A DNA stretch of 64,000 bases, taken from assembly GCA_032719365.1 (NCBI GenBank), contig CM064874.1, positions 31,358,716-31,422,715 of the forward strand, read 5' to 3'. Every line of letters begins with the position of its first letter. Position 1 is the stretch's first letter. Shown in pieces: positions 22,338 through 34,406 of this stretch. Origin of the DNA: Prinsepia uniflora (Eukaryota > Streptophyta > Magnoliopsida > Rosales > Rosaceae). A model generated the notes under the pieces. That model made no database searches. It saw only the letters and a list, made by a program, of their open reading frames with translations, and was not told where the DNA came from. A program made the position numbers and the translations under genes.

Positions 22338-24971
22338 TGACAGGACCCGCCCCGATCCTCTCTGGGACCACATGGGGGACGTGCCCTGCTCCCGTCTGAC
22401 ACCCAAAATAATGTTCCAATTTTAACCTTAAACATTCAAATGCATAAAAACCAAATTAAAGTTTTACATCAAATCCGGAATAAACAGATGTCAGACAAGG
22501 GATGAAATCCAAAACTACAAGTTGCGAGCACGACTCTAACATAAACCTGCGGGTACACCACCCAACAGGGGGTTCAGGTACGCAGAAGTAGATCTATGCC
22601 TCAGCCTCAGGTTCCTCCTCTACCTCATTAGCACGACCTGGAGGGGGTTACCAAAACATTAAGGGTGAGTGGGCCGAAACTCAAGTTTATAAAATCGTTT
22701 AGTAAGTAAACATATAATTTACCCCTCCGTTTTCCAAAACATGCATGCATCAGAATTTAAAACCATAAGTCATATAATATGTATCATAAGGCATATAATA
22801 AAACCATAAACATAATTTTAGCCACTGCACTCACATACACTCCGATCCCGACATCCCCGATGTCTGACGTCCCCGACGTCCAATAAGGTCACAATCATAA
22901 GGCTACGCGTGCCACTCGGGGTCTCAATTCGAGTTCAATCCCCGAACCCCGTTCGGGAGTACAGCATTCCCCGATGCTTAGCGTCATAGACGCTGGACGT
23001 TCTAGACGTCCGTGACCACTCCGGGGTACCTCATCGGAGGAGACAGTATCATAAGAATGAATCTATACAGTGCAGTATTAAATACATTTTTATTGATATC
23101 CACATGCAAAACATATATGTATACATAGGTAAAAATCCGAAACGATCGTTACGTATTCATCAGACGGGTCTCATGCCCAAATACCGTGAAACGTACCATA
23201 ACCGAAATTTCAATACCATGAAAACCATATCTTGATTCCAGCATGTGAACATATAAGTAAATCAGAAAACATTTAAGCATGCAAGGGTTTAATGAAATCA
23301 GGCCCACTCACTGTACGATCTCCCGCGGTGAAACTGTGCGTACGAACTTGTACCGGGATTATCGTACAATTCCTGTCAGTCCAAAACATACGTAAGGGTC
23401 ACAACAAGTCTTAAACATTTATCCCAAATAACTCGAAACAGAAACCGGCTCGGGGAAACCGTCCAACACGTTTCCCGAGACAACCGGCCCTAAACTGACC
23501 CCATCAAAACTATCTCAGATCAACATGGTTAATTCACCAAAAATGTTCAGAATGATGAGAGGAACAAAAGTCATGTTGATCGGTGATCGGAGATAAGGTC
23601 TAACGCGGCCCTCACGCGCCGCCCAAAGTGGGTTTGCGCGTGAAAGTCACGCGCCTGACAACTGTAGCTACAGTGTCACACACCTTCACCCGATTTGTCT
23701 GCAATACGGGCCTGCCACCCGCAACGGGCTTGACCCGGTTGAATACCCCATCAATTCTTACTCGATTTCAATCCAATTTGATCCTAACATGTTAATTAAC
23801 TATCCAATTTAGGTTCTGAGTCAACAATTAACCTCACTGGTCCCTTAAATGGACCCTCGGACCCGTGATCAACCAAACGGGGTCAATGACCAAAACTTCC
23901 TGGTTTCAAACCCATTGTCCAATTAACTTCACAGGAAGCATAAACAGGATCAAAATGAACCAAAATGAACAATCAATTGTGTCTGAAAGTACCTGAAGGT
24001 TGTTGTCCCAAGCTCTGCGATTTCCCTGAAAACAGCAGTCACCGTCCTAGCTCACCCGTGGCTGAAGTGCCTTCGATTTCGATGTGGTTGAGTTCCAAAC
24101 ACTCCCAGAAGACTAAACCAGGCCCTGGGTTTGGTCCAACACTCACCAGAAATCAAAACCCGATTTTCCCTCCAATTCTGCCCGAAATGGTTTCTCTGGT
24201 TTCCTCACCTATTCTTAGTTCCTTCAACAGCAGAATGAAGCTTACACAATTCCTATTCAGTTTTAAAACAATTGAACCGTCCCAGAGGCTCGTGGGTGAC
24301 CAATTTTTCCACTGAAATTTGTCCCCCGAAAGCTTCGAATTTCAATTAACAATTTGGTCGTGTAGCTGGATGAATCAGACCACGTTTGATGCTTCAAAAT
24401 GCTTCAAAAAGGTTTAAAAAATCAATACTTTCCAGCACACACACACCAGTAATCAAATCGCACTCAGAGCCACCGCACATGGTGGTTTTGCCCGTGTCCC
24501 CCCCGCGGTTGCTACAGTAACCAGGGCAAAATGACCAAAATGCCCATGGTTCAATAATTACCAAAATGCCCCTCACTTCCTAGACCCGTAACTCAGCCAT
24601 ACGAAGTCCGATTTCGGCGTGCCGCCTGTCTACGGACTCAGGACATCGAGACCTACCTAACGGTCCTTGAGTCATGTGAAAATTAGTTGCCAAACGAAAA
24701 GTCAACATTTTCGCCCGTGAAGTCCAAATTACGGTAATGCCCCTGAACTTCCGATAGTCATAACTTTTTCCCTGATCGTCCGAATTGGACGTGCCACCTG
24801 TCTATGAACTCGTGACATCCCGAACTACGTCACGGTCACTGGTCAAAGTCCATTTGACCCACCAATCAAAAAGTCAACAATTTGGCCATACCATTCACAA
24901 GGGTAAAAACGTCAATTCATATATTAAATTACAATATTAAAATCCTCGAATGTCCGGGGTGTTACAGTTTT
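22333..24971 (-). mobile_element. Solo LTR, reverse orientation (2.6 kb), target duplication GTTTT
   Basis: The LTR is 22338-24966, from TGACAGGACCCGCCCCGATC to GTCCGGGGTGTTACA; the forward start is therefore TGTAACACCCCGGAC, a sister subfamily of the TGTAACGACCCG copies. GTTTT flanks it at 22333-22337 and 24967-24971. It holds phrase hairpins GACATCcccGATGTC and GACGTCcccGACGTC (22847-22885), a GC-rich CACGCGCC block (about 23610-23660) and W-box modules (about 24690-24890). Confidence 0.85.
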
Positions 24972-25768
24972 AAACGTCAAACAGAATCTATACAACCCCA
25001 AAATGAATCTATGTAATCAAAAACTAGAAAACATACCCTAAATATGCATTCTAAATTCGTAGCTTTTCGGCCATGGTTTTACACATCGAGCTATAGCCAT
25101 CCCAGGCCCCAAATCTCGTTCCTTTGGTCCCAAAATGATCCCAGAGACCTAACTAACCACCCAAGATCCTCAATTGTACACTAGGGAGCCTCAAGACCAT
25201 TTGGTGATCCACGATCTTTGTTGGCCCTTACCGCTTTAAGTTTTGGGATCATTCAGAACCTCCACCATCGTCTCTTTCCCTTCCTCTCGCCATAATCTCC
25301 CTCTTTATTTCTTACTTCCTATCTGGTTCCCCATCTTTCTCTCTTCCTTTTTCATTTCTCCCTTGCATCGTGTTCTTATTTCTTTTTCGACTATCCTCCA
25401 CCAAATGCACACAATACACACACAACACATATAAATATATATACTATTTAGGTCAGTGGATGCATATAAGGAGGGAAAATTTGAGAATTTTTCAAAAAAT
25501 ACACATGAATCACATGTCAAATTGGTAAAATTGTCAAATTGCCCTTCAAGCCAAAACTACAATAATGCCCCTAGCTATTTGTGACGCTTAACTAGTCTAT
25601 CCGATCTCCAATTTTGGTAAGCCACCTCTCTACAAACTCAAGAGTTCAAGATATTTATAACGGCCTTCACGGAACTTCCAGACGATTTCTCGATCAGAAA
25701 GTCAACTTTTTGACCTTATAGGGGAAAAATTGTTATTTTTTTCCTCCTCAAATTTTCAGGGTGTTACA
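24972..25768 (-). mobile_element. 3' LTR (partial) of a reverse-oriented gypsy element
   Basis: Ends in + coordinates with CAGGGTGTTACA (forward start TGTAACACCCTG) and is followed at once by a reverse-complement polypurine tract. Contains diverged versions of the U3 modules (AAAGTCAACTTTTTGACC near 25699). Its other boundary is lost in the nested insertions to the left. Confidence 0.6.
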
Positions 25769-26640
25769 ATCTTCCCTCCTTAAAAAATTTCAATCTTGAA
25801 ATTTCAATACAATGTTTCTCTTACATTTAAGCTCAAATTGGACAACTGAGTGCTTTAGACAATTAGCTTACCATTATCCTTTCATTCCGATATCACGCAC
25901 CTTTTAAATTCTCTTAAGTAATTTCATACCAGGTACTTCCCAAGTTAACATCACTCGTATTCTATCAATCCATAATCAACTCAACTAATTACTAATTCAA
26001 GTACGATCCATATCACACATCACACAACGGTACTACGTGTAGACCATCACCACAATATTCATTTTATTCTATCTGAAAAAATTACGAACCACATTACTAG
26101 ACATCATTCCCTTGGGGGTTTTATACTACTGGTAGATCATCTACTCGGGATTCGGAGCCTAGATCGACATTCGAGTAAATTCCAACTCAGGATTCGTAGC
26201 CCAACTCGACGGTTGAGTTGTCATGTCCATACTAATCTTAGGATTCGGAGCCCAGCTCAACGTCTGAAACTAGCCAATATCCATATATAAACCCCTCTGG
26301 ATTTGGGGCCTAACTCAATGTCTGAAGGTATATTGACCTAGGATTCAGAGCCCTGCTCGACGTCTGAGTGAGCAACAGTCTCATGATTGTCTGAGGCTCA
26401 CCAACCACCACAAACTTAGGATCCGGGGTCTAAATTGGGCATCTGATTGGTCATCCCATGACACTAGCCTCAAGAAAAGGGCCTAGCCCGACGTTTGAGA
26501 CTGTCCAAAGTCCGCTCAAGCATACCACAATCTGAGCAATAGTCAACCATCTAAAGATTATTGTCCATAAATACAACCATGCACACATATCGAGAAAACA
26601 ATATTTATGACAGTTATTAATAATCATACGATCATGACAC
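25769..26640 (-). mobile_element. Internal-region remnant with polypurine tract and ~70-bp repeats
   Basis: 25769-25781 reads AAGGAGGGAAGAT on the minus strand, preceded by TTGAAATTTTTT, the usual 3' end of Tekay-like chromoviruses just before the LTR. 26145-26500 holds about seven diverged copies of a phrase like GGATTCGGAGCCCAGCTCGA followed by CGTCTGAG. No gag or pol ORF is left. Confidence 0.6.
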
Positions 26641-26823
26641 CATATTATCATCGTATCATAGCATCACTATTGAAAGGATATTTCCAAACTTAAGGAAATG
26701 AGACTTCAAATTGAGAACTAGGTGTCTCTTTGTGAGGCTGAGACATTAGAGCTAAAGACTCGAGCAAGTGAGGCATCCGAGGACAAGATCAAATCTAAAA
26801 AAAGATTGCAAGTAGTAGCTCAT
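26641..26823 (+). pseudogene. Short charged coding-like relic hit by a solo LTR
   Basis: In one frame 26731-26823 reads EAETLELKTRASEASEDKIK then SKKRLQVVAH, a charged, coiled-coil-like stretch. It continues one codon past the LTR insertion before a stop. Upstream frames are broken. The family is not recognised. Confidence 0.25.
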
Positions 26824-28736
26824 TGATAGGTCGTTAAATCAACATTATTTTATATTATTTTATACCCTTATACTTGACTTTTAATATTAAAATATTAAAT
26901 AATTAGATAAAATAATTTATTTTGTGATTTTTCTGTTTAATTAAATAAAGTTTGTAATTTGGAGCGTTTTGGCGGAAGAATCGTCCCAATAGGAATTATA
27001 ACGAAGAAATTATGGACGAAATTCGATTGAATTATATTTTTAATTAATTTTGATTTTTGCAAAGCCCAAATTAACTCAGCCCAATTGCTCCGAAGCCCAG
27101 CACGCAATATCAACCACTTACCCACGCGTACGATCGGCCCATTCATCTGCTTCCAGTCTGCACCGGCAGCCCAGTGACCCGTCCAAGTCCATGTCACATC
27201 TCGGATCGCAAGAAACCTGCCCCAGCCCGGTCAAGTCAATAGCAGGCCCACCTACCCATCCGTCTGTTTTCAGCCCACTGCACAGCCCACTTGCCTACTT
27301 GCCCCATCACTTTGGCCGAACCTTGCAGCTGCAGCTTGCTGATTTTCAAGCTAATTTTCCCCAAAAATCAAACCTAATTTCATCATTATTCATCATTTCA
27401 CTCTTAATTATTTTTATTGTAAATTTTATTTTATTTTTGTTAGCTTTTTTTCCTATAAATAGGGGTTCAAATTCATGTAACAAGGGTCCCTATTTTTCCC
27501 ATTTTGTTCCTCTCTTTAGTTTAAGTTCTCTTATTATTTCTCCCTAGTTTCTCTTCTTTTAGTTCATCTTCTTTCTTTAATTTTGGGGACCATTTTAATT
27601 CTTGTAGTTTATTTATTTAATTAGATTTCTTTTAATTATTGTTCTTAATTTATATTCATTCTTAATTTCATTTCTTCTTTACTTTGTTCTTGTGATTTTT
27701 CTTTGAGATCTCTTAAATACATTTTTATGCTTTCCTTAAGAAATACCTAGGCCAAGTATTTCCGAAATAATTCTAGAATTTAAGTCCGTATTCTTATGTT
27801 TTTATCCTCCATCTTCATAAGGTTCTTGCCACTGTTTGGTGTTCCTTATGAATAACATTCCATTGTTTCCATCCACTTTCGGAATCACAAGTTGTTCTTG
27901 GGTTCCGAAAGTGTAACTTTTCTCCATTTACTTAAATTCTTGTTATTGTTTTGGTTTTACTTATAATTCAATATATGTGTTGGTATTTTCTTTCTAATAT
28001 TTGTAAATGTGAATACAATCTCCATGTGTTTTACTTTTTGAATTTCATCTACTTCATATGTTTTAGTGCTTAACCTTCAATTTAACGCTAAGTGTTTATG
28101 ACCGCTGTTCGGTGCACTTAGAATAGGATTGAAGAGATTTAGATGTTTGACACACATTGAAATCACAAACTTAAGGTGAATCGTATTATAAGTGTTTATG
28201 ACCGCTGTTCGGTGCATTTATAATATTGAAAAATGTATTCATGTATTTGAGATGATTAAGGTAGAATTTCGTGATTGGTTCAATATGAGCATGATGTTAG
28301 AGTGTTGGTAAAAATATGTGTTTGAAGAAAGTTCACTTGCATAAAAGTTAAAGTATAAGTAGAATTAAGTTCTTAATTATTTTTACTTGATTTCTTTACT
28401 ATTTAGTTACAATCCTTCAACCCCCCATCTAATTCTTTATTCTTTTATTCTTTTATTCTTTTATTCTTTATTTCATTAATTCATTAATTCTTTTATTCTT
28501 TAATTATTTTATTCATTTATTCTTTAATTAATTATTATTTAATTGTTTAATTGTTTAATTCTTTAATTCTTTAATTCATTGTTCTTTTTAACTAACATAT
28601 TATTAATGTTCCCTAATTTCCCCGGTTAAGAACGATTCCTATTTACCAATGCTACAATTACACAAAAAAGGTTTAAATTGCATAACACTCGAATTACGTA
28701 TTTAACTTAATGCGTAGTTTGGGCGTTATCACTCAT
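26819..28736 (+). mobile_element. Solo LTR of a second retrotransposon family (1.9 kb), target duplication CTCAT
   Basis: The LTR is 26824-28731 (TGATAGGTCGTTAAATCA to TTTGGGCGTTATCA), flanked by CTCAT at 26819-26823 and 28732-28736. A TATA box (CCTATAAATAGGGG) lies near 27452. It is related in layout to the LTR at 59516. A phrase TAAGTGTTTATGACCGCTGT then TCGGTGCA occurs twice (28091 and 28190). 28435-28575 is a TTTTATTC-type microsatellite region. Confidence 0.88.
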
Positions 28737-30592
28737 AAATAAGAAACAATAAAGGAACTTTGTCATCAGAGAAATGTAATCAAATGAAGTAAAGGCAGCA
28801 TTTGAAGAAGCGAGAATTAGGCTTTGATGGTAACTAGCATGTCGAGGTGCTTTGCTTGGAGCTTGTATTTCCAGGCCATGTTCAGTGTATCATACATGAA
28901 GGATTCATGCGTTGTAAATTATCTTTCTTGCTAATTGTATTAAAGAATCATAACTCCCTCATGTTTTGTAAATTATGTTGCTTACTAATTGTATTAAAGA
29001 ATCTTAACCATATATCCTTGTAAATTATACTTTGCTTATCATGTTTTGTTTCATTCCTTATATTAGTAGTCCTACTGTCTTAGTATGCGCTTCATTTGTT
29101 TTTTTGTATGAAACAACCTCCACCTTGAAAGGAGGATTTTTGCACTTTGCTTCGGTTGGTCCAAAGAAAGAGAGTCCACTTCCTTAATTCCATTGTTCCT
29201 CACTAGCCCAGTGGTAAATGGTCGATTTTGTTGATTTAGTTGGACGTTGATGTTTGCACAGGAAAGAGTGAAATAGAGTGGTACGTGAAAGAATTGCGAG
29301 ATTAGTTCTGTGACAATCGCGTTGTTTGATATGTGAAAATATACTTAGATGTTTTGGTCTAGAACTTTCATCATAGTATGTTCTTTTTTGTCCTCATAGA
29401 CAGATAATGTCCTCATAGTCAGGTAATGTCTTCATAGTCAATATAGTGAGAATTGGATGTTATGATTTGGAATTTTCATCAAAGTATGTTGTTTTCTATC
29501 CTCAAAGTTAGTTTACTGAGAATTGAATGTTTTGGTCTGGAACTTTCATCAAAGGATGCTTTTTCATATCCTCATAATTAGATAATGTCCTCATAGTCAT
29601 GTAGTGTGGTCATAGTCAAGCCGTTGACAATTGCAAAGTTCTAAAAACAAGGCTCTATTTGCCAAAAAATAATAATAAGTTCGTTAAGTATATGAAAAGA
29701 AGGAAAATGATAACCGACCTCAGTGATAGTACATAACCAAACCTAGACAGAAATTTAAAAATGTGAAAATAGGCTCTTATTTTACAAACGGAGGTTATAG
29801 AACCTAATGGTGCCAACGAAAAACAACATGTAAGGAATTGAGAACGATTCAAATTCACCCATCTAGCACATTCCACTTCGTTTTCTTCTGTATGAGCCAG
29901 TAAGGGCACATCTTTGGATGTTATGGTGTCACTAGAGTACCTCAAGAAATATTTGGACATCATCATCATCCACAATGTCAATATACTTGTATTCAATGGA
30001 TGTTACATGAACTAAGAACTTCTAACCAAAATTCCGCAAGATTTTTTGGTTGGACAATAAGGCGAACACATTTTATAAGCTCAACAAATGTTGTAGACCT
30101 TGTTACTATAATACCTTTCATATCACCCCTTTGAACAGATACTTCTTTCCAGATCTCAACCATTTTCCATCGAAACAAGTCAAAATTGGAACCAATTCCA
30201 TTCTTGAAATTGCATACACTAAAATTTATTACAATAAAGTTAAATTGTTCTACATTACTATAAGTACACTACTGGGCTACTGAGGCGCTATGAGTACACT
30301 ACAGGAATATTGGGTCACTTGTGTACACTACATAACTATTTGGCACTATCAATCTTGATCTAAACCATTAGGTCATTATCAGACTAGATATACAAATGCA
30401 CCCTAGTTTCTATGGCCTTTCTACCCATATTGCTCCCCGCCTCATACTTACAAATTCATCTTCCTCACTCCTCAATTGATTATTTTCTTTAATTTCTTGA
30501 ATGTCATCATTTTGGTTTATCCACCTTAACAAACATCAAACATAGGATTAAGAGAGACCAACCTTTGTGAATAAGACCACCTCTTTGAAGCA
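28737..30592. other. AT-rich intergenic DNA with a degenerate tandem repeat
   Basis: 29349-29610 holds three diverged units beginning GATGTTTTGGTCTAGAACTT then TCATCA (29349, about 29457 and 29528), each followed by copies of GTCCTCATAG. A minus-strand open stretch at 29655-29996 contains protein-like text (DVPLLAHTEENEVECARWVN) but no recognisable family. GTACACTAC occurs three times at 30265-30330. No gene called. Confidence 0.4.
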
Positions 30593-30869
30593 ATAGCCGT
30601 AACGACCCGTCCCGAATTATCGAGATTAATTAAGACTTAATGACGGATTAGCGAGGCTAATCGGGGATTAGTCGAGGATTAACGGACGTTCAGGACAAAA
30701 TTACGATTTTACCCCTGAACGGGGGTGAAAAGTTAATAGGTGGCACGTCGAATTCGGACGTTCGACAGAGAAGTTACAGTTCACGGAAGTTCGAACAATG
30801 ATTGCACGTTTTACGAGGCGAGGGACTTTTGGCTTTAAATGGGGCCCAGATATTTTGGACAGGTCCAAT

Positions 30870-30895
30870 GGATGAGTGACAAGTGCCACCCATCC
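30870..30895. promoter_or_regulatory. Conserved 26-bp palindrome (LTR copy 2)
   Basis: GGATGAGTGACA / TGCCACCCATCC, two mismatches against the best copy. About 270 bp from the LTR start. Confidence 0.7.
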
Positions 30896-31352
30896 ATTGC
30901 CCATCTCAAATAGACACATGCATACCCCCTTCCCCGTGCCTCGACCATTTTCCCCACCAAACTAAACCCGATCACCCTTCAACCCAATCTAAAACCCATT
31001 CCCCTCTGATCATGGTGAGACCAAGAGAATGAAGTGAGGGCAGGATGATGGTGGTGGCTGGCCAGGAGCAGCGCGGCCGTGGACGGCGGAGGCAAACCGT
31101 GCAAGGTACCCGGTTTTGCCCATTTTCGTTCATTTTTAATTCTTGACATTATGGACCGTTTTAAGTGATTAGAATGAGTTTATTAGGATGTTAGGAAGGT
31201 TTTAGGAAGGTTTTGGTGGTGGTTAGCAGCTGAGGAACCCTGAGGAGAAAACTGGAAATGGTGAATCGTGAGGGAAGTTTTGGACCAGGGTGATTTTATG
31301 GGTTTTTGGTGGATTTGATTTCATATTTAGGTTTCTAAGGATTAAATAGGAA

Positions 31353-34300
31353 GATTGTGTAACAACCCGTCTCGAGAGCCGGGATTAGTAGGTGTGATTA
31401 GTGAGGGTAATCAAGGGTTAGGTGGTCCCGAGGGGTCCGGGAACTTAGAATGACGATTTTGCCCCTAGGTCGGGCAGAAATGTTGACTTTTATTTCGGGT
31501 GGTCAATTGGGGATTGACCAGTGACCAGGACGTAGTTTAGGTCGTCACGAATCCTTAGGCGGGTGGCACGCCTGATTCCGACATCCGAGGAGGAAGTTGT
31601 GATGTTCGGAAGGTTGAGGGCATGACCGTAATTTGAGTGAAGTAGGGGGAATAGTTGACTTTTTCTACGGACGAGTTTTGGTACGTTGACCTAGGATGGT
31701 TAGATAGATCTCGTCGTCCTGAGTTCGATGACAGGCGGCACGTATGCATCGGACTTACGATGAGTGAGATACGGGTCTAGAACGTTAGTGGCGAAACCGT
31801 AAAATGAGTTAAAAAGAAGGGTAAATTGGTCTTTCTGCACATTGGGAATTGTGCAGAAAGAAAGAAATGGACGGTTGAGATTGGGCCATGTGGGAGTGCT
31901 TGGATGGAGGATGGTGACACATGGCAGGTGTGTAGAGGATTCTGGTGGAATCCTGTACGTGCGCGGTCCTAATTAACTGGGGTGCACCTGTGTGTGCCCG
32001 TGTGTTTGTTCTTCGACACAGACAGAAACAGAGTGAGTTGGTGAGGAGAAATTGAGGAGTGATTGTGGCTGGTGATGAGTTCTGGTGAGTGAGGGAGAGA
32101 CAGGGAGGTCAGTGTGAGCTGGTGGTCGTGAATTGGTGGAGGAATCGTGCACGGCGGCACGGTGGAGGTGCGGCAAAATTCTGGGGAAACAGGGAGGCCG
32201 TGAGACTGTGGTGGTGGCTACGCCGTGAGGTGGCTCAATTCAAGGTAGGGGGAGCTGTAGGAGGTTGCAGGGGGACCCAACGAACACCGTGGCACGCGGC
32301 GGTGCGCACGGCGGAGCTGCAATCGAAAGGTGAGGCTTCCTGCTCTGTTTTCCCGTGAAATTTCAGTATGAAAGTCGTGAGTCTAGGCTTAGTGTCGATG
32401 GGATTGGAAGTCAGGGTTATGTTCAGGGAGGTCCTAGGAATGATTTGTGGTGGTCGCCGTGACGGGGGTGTCCACGGCGGAGCTCAGTCGCAGAGGGGTG
32501 CTCTGTTGCTCTGTTTCGGCCGTGAGCTTCGAACTCAAAGTCGACGAGTTTGGGGCTGAGTCGAAGGTAAAGGAGGTGTGGTCTAGGTTCAGTGAAGCCT
32601 TAGGGATCGTCTGGTGTTGCCACCGTGACGGAAGGTGACCGAAGTAGCCGGATCGTGAAACAGGGGTCTGAGGGCCGTCTGGTTCGAGCTTCAGTCGTGA
32701 AGCTGGGAGTCGAATCGAACCAGGAGAGTGAGGGGAATGGATTCGTGGTGTCTGGACGAAGCTGCAGGAGAAGAAAGGGAGTGCAATGGTGGCCGGACGG
32801 CGGAGAACGCTTCTCGCCGGTTCAGCCTGCGACGGCTGGTTCAGCACAGGTTGAAGATGGTACTGTAGCTGGCGCGTGGGGCCACGCGCAGCCACTTTGG
32901 GCGGCGCGTGGGGGCGCGTGCGGCGGCGTATGGAGGAACGATCAACTTGACTTTTGGTCTAGGAGTTGTGTTGAGTTCAATGGAGTTGGTTTCGAGTCAA
33001 TCGGTTGTCGTTTGAGTTTAGTTCCGCGAGGGTGAAGGTTTAGGGTCCCGGGGTTCTAGGTCTTCGGTTCGGGGATTTTTGAGGAAATTTAGGAGAATGT
33101 TTGTAGACGTATTAGTGACGTAATTTGACAATGTTTGACAGGATCGGGATTACCCGAGGAAGCCGAGGAACGGGCTGGACGTTCGGGACGCGAGTAGGGC
33201 TCAGTACTGTGAGTGGACCCTTTCTCTAAACTCGATCATGCATAACTGTTTTTATATACGTTTTTGATGGTTTTACTCATACACCTATGTTTCTTGACTA
33301 TGTTATGATGGTTTTACGTGATTGCACGTTTTTCGAGAAAAAAACGGTTTTGGCACGTTTTTCGAGAAAATGTTGGTTTTCGGATTTTGATGCCATATTT
33401 GGGGATTTCCACCTATAAAGGTTTTCTGATAATGATAAATGGGTTATGAAATGTGATTTGTGATTACATGGGGTTTTGGTATGAAAATGGATATTTTTCC
33501 GGATTTGGGTTCGGAATGACGGTTCTGAACGCCGGAAGGGCTTCGGACCAGTGATTTCGGATTCGGGTTTGGATGTGGATTGGTACATGGTTTTCAAATG
33601 GTTTTGGGATTGGATTTGCTGGATCTGGATATTGGGTTTAAAGACCCGGATATATGTGACGGGGGGACCGGCCGGATTGGGTTTAAAGACCCGGATTGAG
33701 TTTAAAGACTCGGGAGTTTAAAGACTCGGATATATATATTGATTTCCCCCGTAGGCCTTGAGTTTAAAGACTCGGGAGTTTAAAGACTCGGATATGATTA
33801 AGGCCTGGATTGAGTTTAAAGACTCGGGAGTTTAAAGACTCGGATAGGTCCAGCAGGTTTGATCGAGAAAATGATGATTTGGTGGTTATGGTTTTGATAC
33901 GGTTTCTGATACTCATATTATGGTTTCTTATGATCTTTTATAGTGTTTCTGTTTCTTATGATGTTTATAATGATTATTTTATAAATGTATTTATAACTGT
34001 TGGTTATGCATGGGGTTTCAAAACGGAGGGTTTAACTCGGTTTTCTTATAAAATGGTTTTTGAACTTTTGTACCTTTGGTCCACTCACATTTTCTGTTTT
34101 ATTTGCCCTCCAGGTTGTGGAGCTAGCGCGGGGTCTTAACGTCGAGGCAGAGTCCGAGGCATAGAAGTGACGTGAGGGATCCTGGAAGAGTTTAAAGGCT
34201 TCTGTGTGCGTATACTTTATCAGTTTTTATTTTCCTTGTAATTTAGTGCTATGCTCTGTAAACGATAAGGTTGGGATATTTTGTAATTACTCCTGCGTCT

Positions 34301-34406
34301 GACTGGGTTAGAGTGAGTTTTACTTGAGCTTTGTGTCGGGGAGTCAGACGGGAGCGGGATTTACCTCGGGTTTCGGGGTAAAACCGGGGTGGGTCCTGAC
34401 AGATTG
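31353..34406 (+). mobile_element. Nested solo LTR (3.0 kb), forward orientation, target duplication GATTG
   Basis: The LTR is 31358-34401, from TGTAACAACCCGTCTC to GGTGGGTCCTGACA. GATTG flanks it at 31353-31357 and 34402-34406. The GC-rich CGCGTGG block sits at 32866-32930 and a tight hairpin array at 33646-33846. Open frames in 32089-33035 on both strands come from high GC content and match nothing I recognise. Confidence 0.88.
33646..33846 (+). repeat. Hairpin-phrase array with GGGTTTAAAGACCC / GAGTTTAAAGACTC units
   Basis: Two units read GGGTTTAAAGACCCGG and six read GAGTTTAAAGACTCGG, several in direct tandem pairs. The G/C to A/T change in one arm is matched in the other arm, so pairing is kept. 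Confidence 0.85.

Noticed and set aside
27050..27547. 165-residue plus-strand open frame
   Set aside because: Lies across the U3/TATA region of the solo LTR 26824-28731 and matches nothing.
29205..29260. tRNA or SINE internal promoter (CTAGCCCAGTGGTAAATGG)
   Set aside because: Resembles an A box, but there is no B box (GGTTCGANNCC) at the right distance and no cloverleaf.
32089..33035. Overlapping GC-rich open frames on both strands
   Set aside because: All are within the nested solo LTR 31358-34401; high GC content explains their length and no domain is visible.
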